Assembly (NCBI GenBank): GCA_014549065.1 | Contig: JACDOX010000116.1 | Coordinates: 1,121,294-1,185,293, forward strand | Reading direction: 5' to 3' | DNA from: Cardinalis cardinalis | Taxonomy: Eukaryota; Chordata; Aves; Passeriformes; Cardinalidae | Length of the DNA stretch: 64,000 nucleotides | In this document: positions 61,776 to 64,000 of the stretch, piece by piece | Numbering within the stretch: the stretch's first letter is position 1 | How the letters are laid out: every line of letters begins with the position of its first letter | The notes under the pieces: model-generated | The model's database searches: none | Told to the model about the DNA's origin: nothing | Seen by the model: the letters and a program-made list of their open reading frames with translations, nothing else | Made by a program: the position numbers and the translations under genes

Positions 61776-64000
61776 GTTTTTTTCTCTCTTCATGGTAACA
61801 TGAATCTGAGTTCATTAATCTTTAGAAGTCACCTTGTCCTGTAAGAGTCACACTATGTATAGCTCACTCAGTAAACTCAGGAAAGGCTCACATTATTCTT
61901 TTTTCTTCTCCCCTGCACTTTTGAAGCCATTGATATTTCAGTGTTGGCTAAGATTTCCAAATGGCCAGGACAGAAGAAAAGCCCTCTGTCCTTCTCTTAC
62001 TTGTGGCTGTGAGCGCCAGTGCCAACATTAAGCCTTTTCCTTAGGCAAAACCATTTGAGAACTATGGACTACAAAGAAGAGAAGAGGAGGCTTACCTTTT
62101 CAATTAACTCCCAAAAATAAATATTAGATAACCACTACTGAGGAATCCCTTCTCCAGTTCATCTATTTGTTACAAAAAGTGCCCCATTGATGTATATGAA
62201 AATTCTTTACCGTAAATAGGAAAAGTGGTTTATCTCATGAACAGGCAAGTCAAATGATGAGCATACAACANATTGGAATGTCTGATTTGTGAAGAAACAT
62301 TGAAATATAAAAAATCCAAGTTTCACGGCTTACTGCATTCCTGTAGTGGTGTACCTGTAAGTGGTGCACCAGCTCAAATGAGAAAAGCTAAGTGGAATTA
62401 TGGCATTTCACTGTTCTCTTGCATTTAGATCAAAGCTTTAATCTGCAGCCTCTGGTTTTAATTATATTTAAAATCTTTAAAGAAAAAGGTTTTTTTTCCT
62501 TAACTTGAAATGCTATTAGAATGCTCATAGGACAAAGTGCTTTGAATGTGAAATGCACATGCCTTAAGGAAGAAATGCAGGATTACTTTGTGCATGACCT
62601 ATTACTACACCTGAGGACTTGAAGAGTTGCAGGTAGGACTAATTGACTCTTCACCAGTAGGGTTCCCACGGGAGTAGAACTTCCCTAATAATCATGCTTC
62701 AACTTGTATAGCACCATGTACCCCACCTTAGTACTGACAATCCTTAATCAGCAAGTATCTAATCACTCAGATGGCAATGCAGAAAAACAGTAAAGCAACA
62801 CAGGCCAAGCATGCCTCTATTTTGATCTTTACCCTTTATGGTTCTCCTTTTTGAAACCACAGCTTCACACAGCTGTTCTTACCAGTCCCTCCATCATTTG
62901 TACCTCATTCAACATAACTGCACTTTGTCCAACTGATACAACTTGATTTAATACAGGTAATTTCCAACATCTACTGCTAGCGCCTGCACATAATTTGTCA
63001 TGATACATCTAAGGCACCTTAGATGTTAAAATAATATGTTTTCTTTTCAAAGACTTGTCAGTGCACANTATGTTCTGGAAGAGCATAAGGCACTACAGGG
63101 CCATTTTAATTACATGTTAATTATACTCAAAGTGACTTAGCTCATTTTAAACACATATATAATGATGAAAGCATTTACATGAGTAAAGAATTTCAGTCTG
63201 AATATTTACCAGGAAACATAATCTTAACCAACTCAAATTTACATTGAGGTACAAAGTGGAGAATAAGACACAGGAAAATCTACAGAGAATGCAGATTTTT
63301 AATTAACAAATATTAGGTACTACTGTCCAAATTAACTGCAGCTGAGAGAGTGCTTCTCAAGCAGTAAAGGAATATTGTATGTGACAAGCAATTTGTGCAA
63401 TTACTTCTAAATAATCCCACTTTGCAACAAGGCAGTGTATATGTTTCTGAGAAGAAGATGAAGAACTACTAAATTTCAGAAGTCATGTCATTCTGAAAAA
63501 TTAGGGAGCATATGCCCTAGTTCTTGCAAAAGCTGAAGTTATTTTGCTACTGATCTCCTATAATAGCATGACACTTCCTGCAAACACCACAGTCATGCCA
63601 CACTGTTTTTCCCTTGTATTGCAAAATGGAACCATCTCTCTCTGAATCCTCTGAATGATATTTGTCTGCAGACTGGACAATTTCCTGCAACACACACTGG
63701 TAGAAGAGGAATATACTCTACTTTATGGGTTGCAAGAAGACTATTAAATGTACATTTAGAAGAAAGCAGACAGTGCCTAGCAGGGCTCAGTTGGGCAAGA
63801 GTACATTTTAATTTATATGGAAAGTGAAAGAAGAGATTTACTTATTTTCTTAGGTACNTTGATGGTCTGGGTTTGTATGCCCAAGACACACTTTCAAAAT
63901 CTGAGTTAGACTCAAGGCTAAATGTTTTTCCCAAGTGATCAAGATCTACAATAGGCACCAGTTTTCAAGAATCCTCTGAAGCACCTAAAGAACTTTTCAA
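61776..64000. other. AT-rich non-coding stretch
   Basis: No exon or named repeat recognised to the window end. A perfect 10-bp inverted repeat ACATCTAAGG/CCTTAGATGT with a 2-base centre lies at 63005-63026. Confidence 0.55.

Noticed and set aside
1..64000. tRNA, rRNA, U6 or CRISPR structures
   Set aside because: No conserved B-box, snRNA core phrase or regularly spaced repeat-spacer array was seen on either strand.

Overview
This window reads as non-coding nuclear DNA from a bird, most likely a songbird or another neoavian. It is AT-rich and intron- or intergenic-like. The repeats are avian in character: CR1 LINE fragments with reverse-transcriptase remnants and octamer-type 3' ends, and solo endogenous-retrovirus LTRs resembling ones I recall from songbird genomes. 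There are a few ancient amniote SINE (MIR-like) relics, one GC-rich CpG island, and isolated single N bases typical of a draft assembly. I found no bacterial genes, operon, CRISPR array, tRNA or rRNA. No open reading frame stands out as a confident protein-coding gene. Repeat family names come from memory of consensus sequences, not from a database search.

Layout: 1-4.8 kb is AT-rich with no recognisable exon. About 4.87-6.05 kb is a CpG island interrupted by a 408-base assembly gap. It is followed by about 390 bases of almost pure purine on the + strand. Base skew switches from C-rich to G-rich on the + strand near 5.82 kb, and a regular array of seven G-runs begins there. Together these suggest a promoter, possibly divergent, with a weak candidate first exon on the minus strand ending at a good splice donor (4871/4870). 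From 6.5 to 15.3 kb the sequence is AT-rich with a possible decayed LTR near 8.3-8.7 kb. Two minus-strand CR1 fragments lie at 15.8-16.1 and 16.3-17.2 kb. A (GGAGA)n microsatellite with an internal gap sits at 19.5-19.8 kb. MIR-like SINE relics lie at 24.2, 27.6 and 61.7 kb. Plus-strand CR1 copies lie at 29.1-29.8 kb (internally deleted) and 59.6-60.6 kb. Solo LTRs lie at 44.9-45.7 kb (with a perfect 5-bp target duplication), 51.8-52.3 kb (minus strand) and 56.2-56.7 kb.

The most unusual structure outside the repeats is a cluster of perfect short-loop inverted repeats between 34.9 and 38.2 kb. It includes one with 20-bp arms and a 4-base loop, and another with 15-bp arms and a 4-base loop. 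Small direct duplications sit beside two of them. I read these as probable footprints of replication template switching, possibly with regulatory or structural consequences. I see no gene set acting together here. The only likely functional element visible is the CpG-island promoter; the rest is flanking or intronic sequence shaped by retroelements.
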